Counted from the stretch's first letter, positions 26,642 to 34,654 are shown. The stretch: DNA of 64,000 nucleotides from JADGNZ01 sp963715895 (GCA_963715895.1 OY970284.1:1240001-1304000), one strand, 5' to 3'. A program made the numbers and translations. The notes: a model not told the origin generated them from the sequence alone.

Positions 26642-27178
26642 ATGAATCCCGCGGACGAACATCACGAGCGGCTGCTGATCGAGGCGGCACAGAAGGACCC
26701 GAGCCGGTTCGCGGAGCTGTACGAGGAGAACTTCGGGCGGGTGTGGGCGTTCGTGATCCGCCGCGTTCGCGATCGTTCCATCGCCCAGGACGTGACCTCG
26801 GAAGTTTTTCATCAAGCGTTGGCGAATGTGAAGAAGTTCGAGTGGCGCGGCGTGCCGTTTGCGGCGTGGCTCTACCGCATCGCCGCGAACGCGATCGCCG
26901 ACCACTTCGCGCGGACGGCGAGGGAGCAGAAGAGCGGCGAGACGGTGAGTACAGCCGCGCCGCACGAGATCGAGGATATCGAGCGCCGGGCGTCGCTCTT
27001 CCGGTTCGTCGACCGGCTTCCGGGCGATCAACGGCGCGTGCTGGTGATGCGGTTCGGGGAGGAGAGGAGCATCCGCGAGATCGCCTCGGCGATCGGACGG
27101 AGCGAGGGAGCGGTCAAGCAACTTCAATGGAGGGGCCTGCAGACGTTGCGGGCAAAGATGGTCGAGAACCATGGCTGA
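26642..27178 (+). CDS. ECF sigma-70 family RNA polymerase sigma factor
   Basis: A 178-residue ECF-type sigma factor. Region 2 is seen in FAELYEENFGRVWAFVIRRV, AQDVTSEVFHQALANV and WRGVPFAAWLYRIAANAIAD; region 4 in LPGDQRRVLVMRFGEERSI and REIASAIGRSEGAVKQLQWR. No extra C-terminal domain is present. The ATG at 26642 was chosen because homology starts there. Its stop overlaps the start of the next gene by 8 nt, so that gene is its likely regulator or effector. It should direct transcription of a small stress regulon. Confidence 0.9.
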   Translation: MNPADEHHERLLIEAAQKDPSRFAELYEENFGRVWAFVIRRVRDRSIAQDVTSEVFHQALANVKKFEWRGVPFAAWLYRIAANAIADHFARTAREQKSGETVSTAAPHEIEDIERRASLFRFVDRLPGDQRRVLVMRFGEERSIREIASAIGRSEGAVKQLQWRGLQTLRAKMVENHG

Positions 27179-28211
27179 GCGCGATCTGATCGAACGGCTC
27201 GACGACGCGGTCGAGGCCATCCTGGCCGGCCGGCGGGATGGACTGGCGCTGGCCGAGGCGGAGCTGGCGACGTTGCTCGTCGTCGCGGGCGATCTGCGCG
27301 ATCTGCCCGACCCGAATTTCAAATCGAAACTGAAAGCGGAGCTGATGCCCGCACTGGAGAACGACATGACTACGATGACTGCCGAAGCAACGAAAACCGG
27401 ATTCCACACCATCACGCCGTATCTGAACGCCGAGAACGCCGACGGCGTGATCGCCTTCCTGCAGGAGACCCTCGGGGCCGAGCTGAAGGCGCGCCACCCG
27501 GCGCCGGACGGCCGCAGGGTGATGCACGCGGAAGTGCGTGTCGGCGACTCGATGATCGAGATGGGCGACGTCGAGGGTGAATTCAAGCCCTTCCCGATGG
27601 CGCTGCACGTCTACATCGACGACGTCGACGGCGCCTACTCCCGCGCCCTGGCTGCCGGCGCCACCGCCATGCAGCCGCTGACGGACCAGCCGTACGGCGA
27701 CCGCGAAGGGGGGGTCAAGGACCGCTGGGGCAACATCTGGTACCTGGCCAGGCATCAGGAGAACGTGACCGAGGAGGAGTTGCAGCGCCGGTTTGCCGGC
27801 AGCGGCAGCAAGACGCGCAGGGAGCCCGGCGTCGGCCCGCGCCCCGAGGGGTATTTCACGATCACGCCGTTCCTCCATGCCAGGGGGGCGAGAGCGCTCA
27901 TCTCGTTCCTGGAGAGCGCGTTCGGCGCCGCGGTCGAGCATGTGACCGAGATGGCCGGCCGCGAGGTCGCACACGCCGGCGTCCGCATCGGCGATTCGTT
28001 GATCGAGCTGGGGGAGGCGCACGACGACGCGCAGCCGATGCCTGCCGCCATCCACATCTACGTGGCCGACGTCGATGCCACTTACGAGCGTGCCCTCCGC
28101 GCGGGTGCGCGGTCAGTCCGGCCGCCTGCCGATGCGCCGTATGGCGAGCGCGGGGCGTTCGTCATCGACCCGTTCGAGAATCACTGGTACATCGCAACGG
28201 TCAACGCCTGA
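27171..28211 (+). CDS. Fusion: short anti-sigma-like leader plus two VOC domains
   Basis: A 346-residue protein translationally coupled to the ECF sigma gene. Residues 1-65 are helical and charged (LIERLDDAVEAILAGR, LLVVAGDLRDLPDPNFKSKL), a leader of the kind found on proteins coupled to ECF sigma genes. Residues about 75-195 and 225-345 are two VOC (glyoxalase/bleomycin-resistance) domains of PhnB type: FHTITPYLNAENADGVIAFL, WGNIWYLARH, then YFTITPFLHARGARALISFL, FENHWYIATV. The copies have diverged clearly. A single protein could sense a small molecule with the VOC pair and bind the sigma factor with the leader; this is inference. Confidence 0.75.
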   Translation: MAERDLIERLDDAVEAILAGRRDGLALAEAELATLLVVAGDLRDLPDPNFKSKLKAELMPALENDMTTMTAEATKTGFHTITPYLNAENADGVIAFLQETLGAELKARHPAPDGRRVMHAEVRVGDSMIEMGDVEGEFKPFPMALHVYIDDVDGAYSRALAAGATAMQPLTDQPYGDREGGVKDRWGNIWYLARHQENVTEEELQRRFAGSGSKTRREPGVGPRPEGYFTITPFLHARGARALISFLESAFGAAVEHVTEMAGREVAHAGVRIGDSLIELGEAHDDAQPMPAAIHIYVADVDATYERALRAGARSVRPPADAPYGERGAFVIDPFENHWYIATVNA

Positions 28212-28232
28212 GACGCTGATGTTCGGATTCTG

Positions 28233-28262
28233 GACGCCGATGTTCGATTTATGATCGGCGTC
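28233..28262. terminator. 9-bp inverted repeat after the VOC fusion gene
   Basis: GACGCCGAT (28233-28241) and ATCGGCGTC (28254-28262) form a perfect stem with a 12-base loop, 21 bases after the stop codon. No T-run follows, so intrinsic termination is uncertain. Confidence 0.45.
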
Positions 28263-28282
28263 TAGATTGTGAACATGCCGTC

Positions 28283-28666
28283 AACAGGATCGTCCCTGTT
28301 CCAAACAGGATCGTCCCTGTTGCCCGGCAGGATCGTCCCTGTTCCCAAACAGGATCGTCCCTGTTCGAAACAGGATCGTCCCTATTGCCCGGCAGGATCA
28401 TCCCTGTTGGCCCAAAGGGACGTCCCTGTTTGAAACAGGATCATCCCTGTTGCCCGACAGGGACGTCACTGTTTGAAACAGGATCATCCCTGTTGGTCCA
28501 AAGGGACGTCCCTGTTTGAAACAGGATCATCCCTGTTGGTCCAAAGGGACGTCCCTGTTCGAAACGGGATCAGCCCTGTTGGTCCAAAGGGACGTCCCTG
28601 TTTGAAAGAGGATCGTCGCTGTTGCCCCAAAGGAACGTCTTTGTTCGAAACAGGATCGTTCCTGTT
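28283..28666. repeat. 18-unit tandem hairpin array (AACAGGATCRTCCCTGTT type)
   Basis: Eighteen units follow each other with 3-6-base spacers. A-type units read AACAGGATCRTCCCTGTT; B-type units read AAGGGACGTCCCTGTT with a perfect GGGACGTCCC palindrome. In the middle and right part A and B alternate, making a 43-bp higher-order period joined by GGTCCA and TGA. Every unit can form a small hairpin (CAGG...CCTG or GGGAC/GTCCC). Some units carry point changes, mostly at the right end. The array fills the gap between the VOC fusion and the small zinc-ribbon gene. Frames that cross it are not credible genes. No CRISPR-like constant repeat with unique spacers is present. Confidence 0.92.
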
Positions 28667-28700
28667 GGCCGCCAGAAGTGCTAAACGGTGACGTCAGTCT

Positions 28701-28868
28701 TCAACTCTGCCAGGTAAACCCGCAGTTCGGGCAGCGTGTCGGGCTCCTACCGGCTAGGAGGGCCAACAGGCCGATCGGGAAGGCGCAGATTGCGACGACG
28801 ATCGCCCAGACGGGGTAGCTTCCCTGACTCGCGAGCGTGCCGCATTTGGGACAGGTGACTTGTGCCAT
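28701..28868 (-). CDS. Small zinc-ribbon membrane protein
   Basis: A 55-residue protein too short for usual gene cut-offs. Two C-x-x-C pairs, VTCPKCGT at residues 5-12 and RCPNCGFTW at 45-53, flank one hydrophobic helix (WAIVVAICAFPIGLLALLAG). The pairs could meet to bind one zinc at the membrane surface. AAGGAGG stands eight bases before the ATG and overlaps the stop codon of the upstream DUF2752 gene, so the two form a coupled pair. No function is known to me. The gene borders the large hairpin array. Confidence 0.75.
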   Translation of the reverse strand: MAQVTCPKCGTLASQGSYPVWAIVVAICAFPIGLLALLAGRSPTRCPNCGFTWQS

Positions 28869-28881
28869 GACCAACGCCTCC

Positions 28882-29283
28882 TTACGTTCCGGGAATGTGA
28901 ACGACGACGATTCTGCATAACCAGTTCGCGATCAGGATCACCGCGAAGCCGCGGTCGGCCGACCACCGGAACCGCGCCGCCGCGTGGGCGCTGACGCTCC
29001 GGAACGTCTCGAGCAAGGCAAGAATGGCAAGCGCCAGGAAGTACGCGGCGACAAAAACCCCCGCCCGCTGAATCTGCCAGGAATCGGAGACACGTCCCGC
29101 GAACAGTGCCAGTACGCTCCGCGTGACGCCGCAGCCGGGGCACTCGACGCCGAACGCCAGATGAAACAGGCAGAACCCCTGAAGACCGGAACCAGCGAAG
29201 AACCGTGCCGCGATGAGGAACGCGGCGAATCCAACGCTGGGCAGGAACCGCTGCCCGATTCGCCATCGTTGAGAAACGTTCAC
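28882..29283 (-). CDS. DUF2752 membrane protein
   Basis: About 133 residues with three hydrophobic segments. The family hallmark CPGCGVTRSVLALFAGRV stands near residue 50, preceded by FHLAFGVE, as in DUF2752 proteins (C-P-x-C-G-x-T-R). The start is uncertain: I use a GTG at 29283 because homology begins there, though no clear ribosome-binding site is seen. It is followed directly by the small zinc-ribbon gene. DUF2752 proteins often sit beside TM2- or zinc-ribbon-type small proteins; their function is unknown. Confidence 0.75.
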   Translation of the reverse strand: MNVSQRWRIGQRFLPSVGFAAFLIAARFFAGSGLQGFCLFHLAFGVECPGCGVTRSVLALFAGRVSDSWQIQRAGVFVAAYFLALAILALLETFRSVSAHAAARFRWSADRGFAVILIANWLCRIVVVHIPGT

Positions 29284-29361
29284 CGCCGGCGATTCTAGCA
29301 ACTGAAACCCACTCCGTCGCGCGCCGTAGCAACAGCGACAAATCACGATCGAGGTGTGTTC

Positions 29362-30075
29362 ATGCGGATGGTGAGAATTGCAGTGGCGGTCCTTGTCGTA
29401 GCGCTTGCCGCAAGCGCCGGTTTTGCGCAGTCGAAGGATCGCGCCGACATTCCGGAACAGGCGAAGTGGCGTCTCACGGATCTCTACGCCAGCGACGACG
29501 CCTGGCGCGCCGCGAAGGACAAATTCGTCGCCCGCATCCCGGAGGCGAAGAACCTCAAAGGCACCCTCGGCCAGTCGCCGGCGAAGCTCGCGGCCGGTTT
29601 GATCCTGCTCAGCGACCTCAATAAAGACCTCAGCCGGCTTTACGTCTACGCCGGCCTCATCTCCGACCTGGACACGCGCGACGCGAAATACCGCGCCATG
29701 AAGCAGGAGATGGATCAACTCGGATCGTCATTCGGCGCCGATACGGCATTCGTCGAGCCGGAGATCCTGAAGATCGATCGCGCCACGATCGACGCCTACA
29801 TCGCCCGCGAGCCGAAGCTCGTTCCCTACACGTTCTATCTGCACGACCTGCTTCGGCGGCAGGCGCACACGCTCTCCGAGCCGGAGGAAAAGATCATCGC
29901 CGACGCTGGGCTGATGTCGTCCGCGCCGGGCGATGTCTACGGCGTCTTCACGAACGCCGACTTCCCCTTCCCGACCATCACGCTCGCCGACGGAACCAGT
30001 CGCAAGCTCGACCTGGCCACCTTCGCTGTCTCGCGTACGCTTCCGAACCGCGACGACCGCAAGATGGGGAAGTAG
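29362..30075 (+). pseudogene. Oligoendopeptidase F N-terminal part, truncated
   Basis: The frame encodes 237 residues: signal peptide (VAVLVVALAASAGFAQ) and the N-terminal region of an M3-family oligoendopeptidase F (WRLTDLYASDDAWRAAKDKF, LSRLYVYAGLISDLDTRD, YTFYLHDLLRRQAHTLSEPE, PFPTITLADG). Normal PepF proteins are around 600 residues and carry the HExxH zinc site in the C-terminal half, which is missing here. The frame stops at PNRDDRKMGK and six bases later a block of CGGTTRT hairpin repeats begins. The loss of the 3' part looks linked to the repeat. The remaining protein cannot be an active peptidase. Confidence 0.8.
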
Positions 30076-30080
30076 CGCTA

Positions 30081-30343
30081 CGCGCGTTATCGGTTGTCGG
30101 TTATCGGTTGTGTGAACGCTGGGGACGCGTTATCGGTTCCCGGCAATGCCACAGCGCAACAACCAATGACGCAACCGACAACCGATAACCGACCACGCGC
30201 GGAGCGGGTTGTCGATGATCTGCTCTACGCGCGTTATCGGTTGTCGGTTGTGTGAGCGCTCAGGACGCGTTATCAGTTTTCCGACAACGCGCCGCAGCGC
30301 AATCAACCGACGACGCAACCGATAACCGATAACGCGCCGAAGG
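30081..30343. repeat. Two CGGTTRT heptamer hairpin units
   Basis: Blocks of CGGTTAT/CGGTTGT heptamers (30086-30111 and around 30235-30250) face inverted blocks AACCGACAACCGATAACCG (around 30175-30195) and AACCGATAACCGATAACG (around 30318-30335). Each unit is bordered by GCGCGTTATC-type ends. They fill the gap between the truncated pepF and the convergent Spy-like gene. Confidence 0.85.
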
Positions 30344-30345
30344 CG

Positions 30346-30927
30346 CTACCCGGGGAACCGTCCCCGGCCGCCCATCCCGCCCCGGCCGCGTCTTCCGTAT
30401 CCGGAATTGTCGCGGTCCGGGCGGTTGCGCGAAGCGAGAGCCTGTTGCAGGGCATTCCACTGCGTCTGGGTGAGAAGGGTGCGCTCGTCGGCGAACATCC
30501 GGACGCGGCGATCGAACAGCGCGTCGCGGATACCGCGCAGGCGCTGGCCGGCGCCGGTGATGTCGTCCGCGGAGGGCTGGCTCGCGTCGACGACGGACCG
30601 AAGGTCGCGCGCGGCGACCATGCTGTCCCGTTCGAGCTTGGCGATCTCCTCGCTTTGCTCGTGGCCGATCTTGTCGAGCGACGCAAGCTGATCGGGGGTG
30701 AGCGTGACGGCGACGCTGATCTGCGGGTCGCGCCACCAGTCGGCGGGCGGGATCATGTCCAGCCCGTCGCCCGCGCCCGGGCGCGCGGCGATGCCGGACC
30801 GGCCTCCGTCAGCACCGCCGGGATAGCTTCGCGGACGGCGGTCGTTGTCCGAATCGGATGAGCAGGTAACGAGGGTGACCGTGGCGAGTGTGAGAAGGAG
30901 TACCTGGGTGGTTCGCATGCGCTTCAT
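30346..30927 (-). CDS. Spy/CpxP-like periplasmic protein
   Basis: About 193 residues. N-terminal export signal (VLLLTLATVTLVTC) ending at a Cys that could be a lipid site, although T-C is not a perfect lipobox. After a glycine-rich linker comes a helical region with the L-T-x-x-Q pattern twice (VTLTPDQLASLDKIG and LLTQTQWNALQQAL), typical of Spy/CpxP/ZraP-type periplasmic chaperones and metal-stress proteins. The C-terminus is Gly/Arg-rich. ATG 30927 is favoured because AGGTGG precedes it; a GTG at 30936 is possible. It is probably envelope-stress related. Confidence 0.72.
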   Translation of the reverse strand: MKRMRTTQVLLLTLATVTLVTCSSDSDNDRRPRSYPGGADGGRSGIAARPGAGDGLDMIPPADWWRDPQISVAVTLTPDQLASLDKIGHEQSEEIAKLERDSMVAARDLRSVVDASQPSADDITGAGQRLRGIRDALFDRRVRMFADERTLLTQTQWNALQQALASRNRPDRDNSGYGRRGRGGMGGRGRFPG

Positions 30928-31027
30928 GTTTGCCACCTACGCCGCCGGTTGCAATCTGTTGAAACGGTAGAGGGCTCTTTGTCTTAGAATCGTTGCAGTC
31001 CACAAATCCGGCAGAAACGAGGTACGT

Positions 31028-32089
31028 ATGCGATCGACCATCGTCGCGGTTCTCTCGCTGTTCCTGGCAACGGCTGCGCTGGCGCAGTGGGAGCCGCCTG
31101 ACGCGCCCCATGTCAAGGACGACGGCGGTCCGCCGCGCGTCTACTTTGCTCACTCATACTTCAGAGACAATCCCAGGCTTGCCGGTCTGGACGATCGGAT
31201 CTCGATACACGTCCAGAATTTCGGGGCGCTCCTGAAGACCGCGGGCAGTTGCCAGAGCATCGTCCTCTTCATCGAGAATATGCCGATCAAAGGCGACAAG
31301 GCCGAGTCGTGCGACCCCACCTCCGGCCACATACGCTATCGCCTTTTGAGAACGAAGGACGACGACGCCGCCTGGCACACGCTCCTCGGCAGTCCTCCGG
31401 GCTATGTGTCGCAGGGAATCAGCATCAGTGTCGGCTCCGACGCGCAGACCTCGCTCCCGAGCACGGCGAACTTCGACCTGGAGATCATTCCCCGCGTGCA
31501 CTTCCTTACGTTTCTCGTTCTGATCACGCTGTCACTGGTCGTCTTCCTTTATCTCTGCCGCAATACCAGCCTCGTTCGCAGCGGAACCAATCCAGTGCCG
31601 CGCGAGCGCCCGTACTCGCTATCGCTCTTCCAGATGTCGTTCTGGTTCTTTCTGGTCATCGCCGCGTATGTCTTCGTGTGGCTGGTCACCGACGAGCTCG
31701 ACACCATCACCGAATCAATCCTGGCACTCATCGGCATCGGTGCGGCCACAGCTCTCGGTGCCACACTCATCGATCAGAAAAAGACGGTGCCGGCACCAAC
31801 CGAGCCGGGCGGAAAGTCGGAAGGCTTCCTCAACGATGTGCTGAGCGACCCGACCGGAATCAGCCTCCACCGCTTCCAGATGTTCGTCTGGACGCTGGTG
31901 CTCGGGGTGATCTTTGTTGCGTCGGTGTACAAGAACCTGGCGATGCCGCAGTTCAGCGCCACTCTTCTAGGCCTGATGGGAATCAGCTCCGGCACCTACC
32001 TCGGCTTCAAGGTTCCGGAGAAAACAGGAAGCGATACGACGCCAGGCGCCACGCCGGACCCGCAGCCTGAAAAGCCGCCGCCGGCGTAA
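31028..32089 (+). CDS. Exported membrane protein with four transmembrane helices
   Basis: A 353-residue protein: signal peptide (VAVLSLFLATAALAQ), a periplasmic beta-rich domain (about 25-155, including the single Cys residues of GSCQSIVL and AESCDPT that may form a disulfide), TM at about 162-182, and three more TM helices from 205 to 330 (FQMSFWFFLVIAAYVFVWLV, ILALIGIGAATALGATLI, FQMFVWTLVLGVIFVASVY). The two F-Q-M-x-F/V-W segments show an internal duplication of a membrane unit. The tail is Pro/Thr-rich. I do not recognise a function. GAGG lies before the ATG. Confidence 0.72.
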   Translation: MRSTIVAVLSLFLATAALAQWEPPDAPHVKDDGGPPRVYFAHSYFRDNPRLAGLDDRISIHVQNFGALLKTAGSCQSIVLFIENMPIKGDKAESCDPTSGHIRYRLLRTKDDDAAWHTLLGSPPGYVSQGISISVGSDAQTSLPSTANFDLEIIPRVHFLTFLVLITLSLVVFLYLCRNTSLVRSGTNPVPRERPYSLSLFQMSFWFFLVIAAYVFVWLVTDELDTITESILALIGIGAATALGATLIDQKKTVPAPTEPGGKSEGFLNDVLSDPTGISLHRFQMFVWTLVLGVIFVASVYKNLAMPQFSATLLGLMGISSGTYLGFKVPEKTGSDTTPGATPDPQPEKPPPA

Positions 32090-32100
32090 GGCGGCGGCTT

Positions 32101-32190
32101 CGCCGCGTTGTCGGTTGTCGGTTGACTGCCGGGGTTCGCGCCGCGCTACGGTGCACAGACAACCGACAACCGATAACCGACAACGCGGCG
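32101..32190. repeat. CGGTTRT heptamer hairpin
   Basis: The left arm begins CGCCGCGTTGTCGGTTGTC (32101-32124) and the right arm 32167-32190 is its reverse complement with one mismatch in 24 bases. The loop is about 42 bases and holds a second partial copy. It lies between convergent genes (membrane protein and MerR regulator), so it may serve as a bidirectional terminator. Confidence 0.85.
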
Positions 32191-32200
32191 ATAGCCGCAC

Positions 32201-32560
32201 TTACGAATCGAGGAGACGCAATATCGCCGTCAGCTCCCGCTTCACCTCGCCGAGTGCTTTGGTGACGCCCTTCGACGGCGGCGCGGCCTGCGCGGCAACC
32301 TCACCACCAGGAGAGGCGATCTCGATGTCGAGCTTCTTCTTCGCCCCGGCGATGGTGAAACCCTCGGAGTAGAGAAGCTGTTTGATGCGAAGGATGACAT
32401 CGATCTCGCGGCGGGTATAGAGACGCTGTCCGCCGCCGCTCTTGTTCGGCGCCAGCGGCGGAAACTCCGTCTCCCAATACCGCAGCACGTACGGCTGCAC
32501 CTCGGCGATCTTGCAGACCTCGCCGATCTTGTACAGCCGCCCTTCGTCGTCAGCAGGCAT
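32201..32560 (-). CDS. MerR-family transcriptional regulator
   Basis: About 119 residues. The N-terminal MerR winged-helix is clear: LYKIGEVCKIAEVQPYVLRY, WETEFPPLAPNKSGGGQRLY, TRREIDVILRIKQLLYSEGF, TIAGAKKKL. This version (R-Y-W-E-T-E-F-P-x-L) is the short MerR type often found beside housekeeping genes such as ihfA or pheT, with no metal-binding Cys. The C-terminal helix (ALGEVKRELTAILRLL) is the dimer part. ATG 32560 is used. The genes it controls are not known. Confidence 0.88.
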   Translation of the reverse strand: MPADDEGRLYKIGEVCKIAEVQPYVLRYWETEFPPLAPNKSGGGQRLYTRREIDVILRIKQLLYSEGFTIAGAKKKLDIEIASPGGEVAAQAAPPSKGVTKALGEVKRELTAILRLLDS

Positions 32561-32589
32561 TGTGGCGATTATAGGGCGCATGCCAGCGG

Positions 32590-32690
32590 CTTCGCCGCGT
32601 TGTCGGTTGTCGGTTGTCGGTTATCGGTTGTGAGGCACCGCTCGCGGAATCAACCGACAACTGATAACCGACAACGCGCGAAGCGCCGCT
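32590..32690. repeat. CGGTTRT heptamer hairpin
   Basis: CGCGTTGT, then two CGGTTGT units, CGGTTAT and CGGTTG on the left, CAACCGACAACTGATAACCG then ACAACGCG on the right. It lies between the start of the MerR gene and the end of waaF, so it is within a same-strand gap rather than a convergent one. Confidence 0.85.
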
Positions 32691-33735
32691 ATTCGCTCCC
32701 GAACGCCACAGCTCCCGCGCCGTCGGTCTCGATCTTTCCGTCGATCTCGTTGAACAGGCCCACAGCGGCGGCGAAGACGTCGTCGACGGTGATGTCGTTC
32801 ATGCAGCCGTGGTGCATCAGCGGACACTCGCGTTTGTAGCAGGGCTGGCAGGCGAACGGCTTGCGGACGACGCGCGACGCGCCGGGAATCACTGTGCGGT
32901 CGGGATCGGTCGGGCCGAAGATCGAGACGGAAGGGATGGCCAGAGCGGTGGCCAGATGCAGCGGGCCGCTGTCGTTCGTGACCACCACCGAACAATGCGA
33001 GATCGCGGCGGCAAGATGTAGTACGTCGCCATCGTCGCCGATGATCGGTATCCCGCCGATGGCCGCGGAGATGGTATCGGCCTGATGTCTCTCTCCGGGA
33101 CTGGTCAGCAACACCACCGGGAAGCCGGCGCCGCGCAGCCGCTCGGCCAGCTCGCCGTAACGGTCGTCGCCCCAATGCTTGGCGCGGCCGTAAAGACCGC
33201 CGGCGTGGAGGCCGAAGACCGGCTCCTCGAGCCGGATGCCGGCATCGCGAAGGAGGCGTCCCGCACGCTCCCGCACATGCAGAGGAATGGTCATGGTCGG
33301 GATCTCGTCGACGACGCGCGGGGCATTCATCGCCGCGAGCAGCGTCGTGTAGTCGTCGAGCTGATGGCCGCGTGAGGGATCGCGGCGCACGCCGTGGGTC
33401 AGCAGCATGCCGCGGGCGTCGGTGGCATACCCCCAGCGCTCGCCGATGCCGGCCGCGAAGGCCACCATCGCCGCGCGGAACGAATTCGGAAGGATCACGG
33501 CACGGCGGAAACGGCCGGCCTTCAGCAGCCGGATGCGCTCGCGCGTATCGCCGTTCCAGGAGATGACATTGCGAAAGATGCCGGCCGAGGCCAGCAGCGA
33601 CGCGATGTGGCGGGGGGCGGCCACGGTGATCCCCCCTTCGTTCCGGAAGCGATGGTAGAGCGCCCGGTACGTGGGGAGGGCCAGGACATTGTCCCCGACC
33701 CAATTGAGGCCGACTACGACTGTTTCACAGGCCAT
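32689..33735 (-). CDS. waaF: Lipopolysaccharide heptosyltransferase (GT9)
   Basis: A 348-residue glycosyltransferase family 9 member. The N-terminal VVVGLNWVGDNVLALPTYRA, central FGLHAGGLYGRAKHW, and C-terminal VVTNDSGPLHLATALAIPSV, SIFGPTDPDRTVIPG and QPCYKRECPL segments are the heptosyltransferase II hallmarks. It adds heptose to the LPS inner core at the cytoplasmic face of the inner membrane. The start ATG at 33735 overlaps the acyltransferase gene by 11 nt. It is the last gene of a four-gene LPS operon. WaaF versus a related heptosyltransferase cannot be fully separated by eye. Confidence 0.85.
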   Translation of the reverse strand: MACETVVVGLNWVGDNVLALPTYRALYHRFRNEGGITVAAPRHIASLLASAGIFRNVISWNGDTRERIRLLKAGRFRRAVILPNSFRAAMVAFAAGIGERWGYATDARGMLLTHGVRRDPSRGHQLDDYTTLLAAMNAPRVVDEIPTMTIPLHVRERAGRLLRDAGIRLEEPVFGLHAGGLYGRAKHWGDDRYGELAERLRGAGFPVVLLTSPGERHQADTISAAIGGIPIIGDDGDVLHLAAAISHCSVVVTNDSGPLHLATALAIPSVSIFGPTDPDRTVIPGASRVVRKPFACQPCYKRECPLMHHGCMNDITVDDVFAAAVGLFNEIDGKIETDGAGAVAFGSE

Positions 33736-34654
33736 CTGTTTCGTCTTCGATCTCACCCGACGCGTTCCCCTTCCAGCGGTCGTGCATCCACAACCATAAC
33801 TCCGGACGATCCGCGATGCGGCGGGAAATCACGTCGTTGATGCGCGTGGTCAGCGCTTCGGCGTTCTTCTCGTCCTCGCCCAACTGATCGATCCTGATCG
33901 GTTCCTCAAATTCGAGATGGTGCCCGGTTGCGTCCGGAATGCAAAAAGCGAACACAATTTCTGACTCCTGGCGCAAAGCCATTTTTGCAGGTGCATCTGT
34001 CGTCCACGCCGGACGGCCGAGGAAAGGGACCAGGATCCCCTCGCGCGGCTGCACGGCCTGGTCTGGAAGCAGAATGATGACTCCATTTTGCGAGAGTGTC
34101 CTGAGCAATACCCGCGCCGCCCGCTTGCGGTCGACCACTTCCGCCCCCGTGCGGGCGCGCAAACGAGCCAGATCGCGCTCCAGAAGCTCGTTGTCGAGCG
34201 GCCGGGCCACGGTGCTGACGTTCCTCACCAGCGCCATGATGGCCAGCCCGGCGATCTCCCACGCGCCGTAATGGGCGCTGAGTAGGACGACCCCGCGGCC
34301 CCGGGCCTGGGCCTCCTCGAAGATCTGTGTATTGATAAATCGGCAGTGCGACGGGACCTCTTCGATCGGCACGTGCTGCATGCGGATGGTGGCCAGCGCC
34401 TCCCGGCCGAAGTGGCGCCAGCATTCATCGGCGATCCGGCGGCGTTCGGACTCGCTCTTCCCGGGGAACGCCGCGGCGAGGTTGCGCATGGCCAGACGGT
34501 CGCGGCCACGCAGGACGCGGCGCCCCAGATTGCCGAGGCGTGTTCCCCATCGCCGCAACGATTCGTCGGACCGCGAGCGGACGGCGCGGACGACGGCGCG
34601 ATACAAAACGTATTCGACACGCTGCAGGAGCGCGTTCTTGCGGCGGCGGCTCAT
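33725..34654 (-). CDS. Lipid A acyltransferase (LpxL/HtrB-like)
   Basis: A 309-residue protein of the LpxL/LpxM acyltransferase family. The catalytic H-x4-E-like site is in VVLLSAHYGAWEIAGLAIM; VARPLDNELLERDLARLR and ILLPDQAVQPREGILVPFLG are further family segments, as is the C-terminal PELWLWMHDRWKG. It transfers a secondary acyl chain to Kdo2-lipid IVA at the inner membrane. The start overlaps the lpxK stop by 4 nt. The neighbours (waaA, lpxK, waaF) support the role strongly. Confidence 0.9.
   Translation of the reverse strand: MSRRRKNALLQRVEYVLYRAVVRAVRSRSDESLRRWGTRLGNLGRRVLRGRDRLAMRNLAAAFPGKSESERRRIADECWRHFGREALATIRMQHVPIEEVPSHCRFINTQIFEEAQARGRGVVLLSAHYGAWEIAGLAIMALVRNVSTVARPLDNELLERDLARLRARTGAEVVDRKRAARVLLRTLSQNGVIILLPDQAVQPREGILVPFLGRPAWTTDAPAKMALRQESEIVFAFCIPDATGHHLEFEEPIRIDQLGEDEKNAEALTTRINDVISRRIADRPELWLWMHDRWKGNASGEIEDETDGL

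Noticed and set aside
25322..27586. A 754-codon minus-strand open frame
   Set aside because: It is a GC-rich shadow covering the sigma factor, VOC fusion and membrane-protein genes, with Arg/Ser-rich composition.
28283..28666. CRISPR array
   Set aside because: Units are palindromic and nearly contiguous, spacers are 3-6 bases and repeated, and no cas gene is present.
28473..28691. Plus-strand frame through the hairpin array
   Set aside because: The frame is made only of repeat units, with no start signal and no family resemblance.
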